Shown here piece by piece: positions 62,422 through 64,000 of a stretch of DNA of 64,000 nt. Position 1 is the first letter of the stretch. The number at the start of each line of letters is the position of its first letter. The position numbers and the translations under genes are program-made. This DNA comes from Verrucomicrobiota bacterium (GTDB lineage: Bacteria; Verrucomicrobiota; Verrucomicrobiia; Opitutales; UBA953). The stretch lies in NCBI GenBank assembly GCA_026397965.1, contig JAPLTU010000072.1, forward strand, positions 51,629 to 115,628, in the 5' to 3' direction. A model generated the notes under the pieces. It was given only the letters and a program-made list of their open reading frames with translations. It made no database searches and was not told the origin of the DNA.

Positions 62422-63145
62422 AATTCTCTGCGATCCACGACGTCGGCAACACGCGGCGATACCATTTGCCGCTACGCCCAACCAAGGCGTCGGGCGGATT
62501 GGGCAGGCCATGGAAGACGACGATTTTTGCGCCTGCGGGAATCTCGGGCGCCTGCCAGAGTGAAAATGGGAAAGCCTTCACGCAGTGCTTCTTGAAGCTG
62601 CGACACCAAGCCTCGGGCCAATAACTGACTTTACCCTGCGCACTCAGGTGCGCGGTGAGGAACTCCTGCTCGTTGCGGTGACGCTGGCGCACGACGTCCA
62701 AGTTCGTCCGGAAATATTCGAGGACGTCAGGATACGTGCCAGCGCGCCAGCGGTAAACGGATGAGTTGCCGGTGTAGTCGCCCTTCTGCCAATCGCGGAT
62801 GATCAAGAAATCTCCGGGCTGCGCGAAGAACGAATCGATGTTGCCGACGATGACGATGTCGATGTCGAGGAAGAGGATATCTCCTTTGAGTTCCGGGCCG
62901 CCGGGAGTAGTCAGCGCAGGCGAGAACGAGACGAGCTTGGTCCAACCGCGTTCAGGTGCGCCCGCAGGCAGCTCGAGGCTGGGGATCGGAAAGGTCTCGA
63001 TACCCGCATCGAGCCCGGCCTTGTCGTCCGTCAGGCAGACGAACCGATGCGGGATGGTCAGATGGCGACTCACCATGGAATGGAGTCGGTTGACGTATTC
63101 GGGTCCGTATTTCTTGCCCCACTTCATGCAAAGGATGGTCGCCAT
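62414..63145 (-). CDS. glycosyltransferase-like protein
   Basis: A 243-residue protein resembling small GT8/GT-A-type transferases: it starts MATILCMKWGKKYG, has LKGDILFLDIDIVIVGN with a DxD-like metal motif (D-I-D), a WQKGDYTGNSSVYRW segment and the C-terminal VVFHGLPNPPDALVG. It is cytoplasmic with no signal peptide. Sugar donor and acceptor are unknown; cell-surface polysaccharide or glycan modification is most likely. ATG 63145 was chosen since the upstream open frame is Gly/Pro-rich and not family-like. Confidence 0.78.
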   Translation of the reverse strand: MATILCMKWGKKYGPEYVNRLHSMVSRHLTIPHRFVCLTDDKAGLDAGIETFPIPSLELPAGAPERGWTKLVSFSPALTTPGGPELKGDILFLDIDIVIVGNIDSFFAQPGDFLIIRDWQKGDYTGNSSVYRWRAGTYPDVLEYFRTNLDVVRQRHRNEQEFLTAHLSAQGKVSYWPEAWCRSFKKHCVKAFPFSLWQAPEIPAGAKIVVFHGLPNPPDALVGRSGKWYRRVLPTSWIAENWK

Positions 63146-63255
63146 GCTTGGGCCAGCGTGGGGATTCCCCGCCGACTCTCCAGCCTGTTTCCTATGACCT
63201 GCCGGACCCTGCGACCCACTTGCATACCCCCTGCCCCCAGGCATACTATGGCCTC

Positions 63256-63435
63256 ATGAGCAACGACTTCGACGGCGACAGCGGCGACAACGAAATCCCG
63301 GACGATATCGAGGAAAAGATCCAGCAGGAGGTCGATGACCGCATAGGCGACATCTACGAAGACTCCCGCCCGCGCTCCGGCGGTTGCCTCATGATCCTCG
63401 CCCTCCCCGCCCTGGCACTCTGGTTCCTGGGGTAG
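63256..63435 (+). CDS. small acidic single-helix membrane protein, unknown
   Basis: A 59-residue protein: an acidic N-terminal half (SNDFDGDSGDNEIPDDIEE) with a helix (KIQQEVDDRIGDIYED), then a C-terminal hydrophobic helix (GGCLMILALPALALWFLG). ATG 63256 is preceded by a short spacer after the divergent glycosyltransferase; the frame is open upstream to 63148 but the start inside it is the first with a sensible context. Unrecognised. Real-gene status is moderate. Confidence 0.5.
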   Translation: MSNDFDGDSGDNEIPDDIEEKIQQEVDDRIGDIYEDSRPRSGGCLMILALPALALWFLG

Positions 63436-63453
63436 TTGCAGCGCCTTAACGAT

Positions 63454-63529
63454 CAAAGGGAAACCGGAGACCGGATGACTGGCTGGGGTCATTAAGTCCG
63501 CAGCTAGTATCCCGGTCTCCGGTCTCCCC
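63454..63529. repeat. 76-bp foldback repeat, copy 2
   Basis: About 70% identical to 42361-42436. Its arms pair as GGGAAACCGGAGACCGG with CCGGTCTCCGGTCTCCC (one mismatch over about 17 bp). It lies between the 59-residue gene and the right-edge heme protein. Confidence 0.75.
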
Positions 63530-63568
63530 TTGAGTGAATCTGTCCGGCCAACTGGCCAACTGTTCAAC

Positions 63569-64000
63569 TTATCTGAGCGACCTTAGATACGCCACGAGAT
63601 CGATGAGATCCTTCTCGCTGAGCATGCCGTCCAGGCCCATGGGCATGAGGCTCGTGGTGAGCTGAGTGGATGAGGCAAGGCTCTCGGTGGCGAGCAGGCG
63701 CTCCTGACCGGAAGCTTCCTTGATCATGATGCCTTCCGCGGAACGGGCCTTGATGAGACCGAGCACGCTAGAGCCGTCGGTCAGCTGGAACGAATGCTGA
63801 TCGTAGTCGCGGGCAATGCTGTTGCTCGGGAAGAGGATGCTCTCGACGAGTTCGCGTTCGGCGCGGATGCCGCCGATCTTGCTGAGGTTCGGGCCAAGCT
63901 CGTTGCCTTTGTCCCCGATCCTGTGGCAGGCGATGCAGGCGCCGCGGCCGGATTCGTAGACGGCGCGACCGGCGACGGGGTCGCCCTTCTTCGCGGCAGC
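63569..64000 (-). CDS. heme-binding PVC-type protein, C-terminal part (runs off right edge)
   Basis: 143 codons of the 3' end. The visible part has CIACH close to its left end (ACIACHRIGDKGNELGPNLS) and the domain that follows, RELVESILFPSNSIARDYDQ and a C-terminal MLSEKDLIDLVAYLRSLR. This is the same heme-binding domain as at residues 1160-1280 of the protein at 44869-49224 (compare RYLLESIVNSGAVVVAGYGS and LNEVRDLVAWLSSL). It is probably the end of another large dehydrogenase-type protein. Confidence 0.82.
   Translation of the reverse strand, partial: AAAKKGDPVAGRAVYESGRGACIACHRIGDKGNELGPNLSKIGGIRAERELVESILFPSNSIARDYDQHSFQLTDGSSVLGLIKARSAEGIMIKEASGQERLLATESLASSTQLTTSLMPMGLDGMLSEKDLIDLVAYLRSLR

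Overview
The window looks like a piece of chromosome from a Verrucomicrobiota bacterium, most likely from the Opitutae side of the phylum. This is inferred from gene content, not from a marker search: an alternative complex III (Act) operon, two PVC-type heme-binding dehydrogenase proteins with HEAT repeats, a PVC-style pseudopilin, LptD for a Gram-negative outer membrane, zinc-free L31/L36 and several small proteins of no recognised family. Base composition is GC-rich throughout, genes are dense and often overlap by 1-8 bases, and no transposase, integrase, phage gene or CRISPR array is visible.

Layout. 1-6.6 kb: glycogen branching enzyme glgB and the start of a TPR protein, divergent from lptD, scpA, two small unknown genes and thioredoxin. 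6.6-18.2 kb (minus strand): a respiratory operon, actABCDEF, a membrane-anchored cytochrome c, then three genes related to the cbb3 oxidase subunits CcoN, CcoO and CcoP. 18.6-24.4 kb: tpiA, pgk, gap and a pullulanase/isoamylase-type GH13 enzyme. 24.4-32.6 kb (plus strand): an RlmI-like methyltransferase, trpE, a sigma-70 factor, a circularly permuted ATP-grasp / alpha-E / transglutaminase trio and a DUF535 gene. 32.6-35.5 kb: two tandem-duplicated small outer-membrane proteins, rpmJ-rpmE2 of the zinc-independent type, a GNAT acetyltransferase and tRNA-Leu(CAG). 35.7-44.8 kb: a hybrid histidine kinase overlapping clpS, DUF2017, a SulP transporter, class I aldolase and a DUF2157/GDYXXLXY membrane protein. 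44.9-49.2 kb: a 1451-residue dehydrogenase with two c-heme sites. 49.3-55.98 kb: midA, tsaD, an isochorismatase-like hydrolase, a lipoprotein/M23 peptidase pair, algH, a dCMP deaminase and menA. 56-60.6 kb: a pseudopilin, glyA, rpiB, a YwlE-like phosphatase, purD and tRNA-Leu(GAG). 60.7-64 kb: an unknown protein with an RG-rich N-terminus, a glycosyltransferase, a 59-residue membrane protein and the 3' end of a second heme-binding protein.

How it fits together. menA supplies the menaquinone that ActABCDEF would oxidise, and gap, pgk, tpiA, fba, glgB and the GH13 debranching enzyme cover lower glycolysis and glycogen turnover.

The most striking observation is that the CcoN-like subunit of the respiratory operon keeps the CcoN fold signatures but has lost every heme and CuB ligand I can place by eye. 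Gln stands at four of the six ligand positions and the cross-linking Tyr is Phe. The CcoO partner has a c-heme site but no Met other than its initiator, and the CcoP partner has one heme instead of two. The operon therefore appears to encode ACIII joined to an oxidase-derived membrane module that cannot reduce oxygen. A C-terminal cytochrome module resembling that of the two operon cytochromes recurs at the end of the 1451-residue dehydrogenase, which suggests that the enzyme feeds or docks to the same electron-transfer partner.
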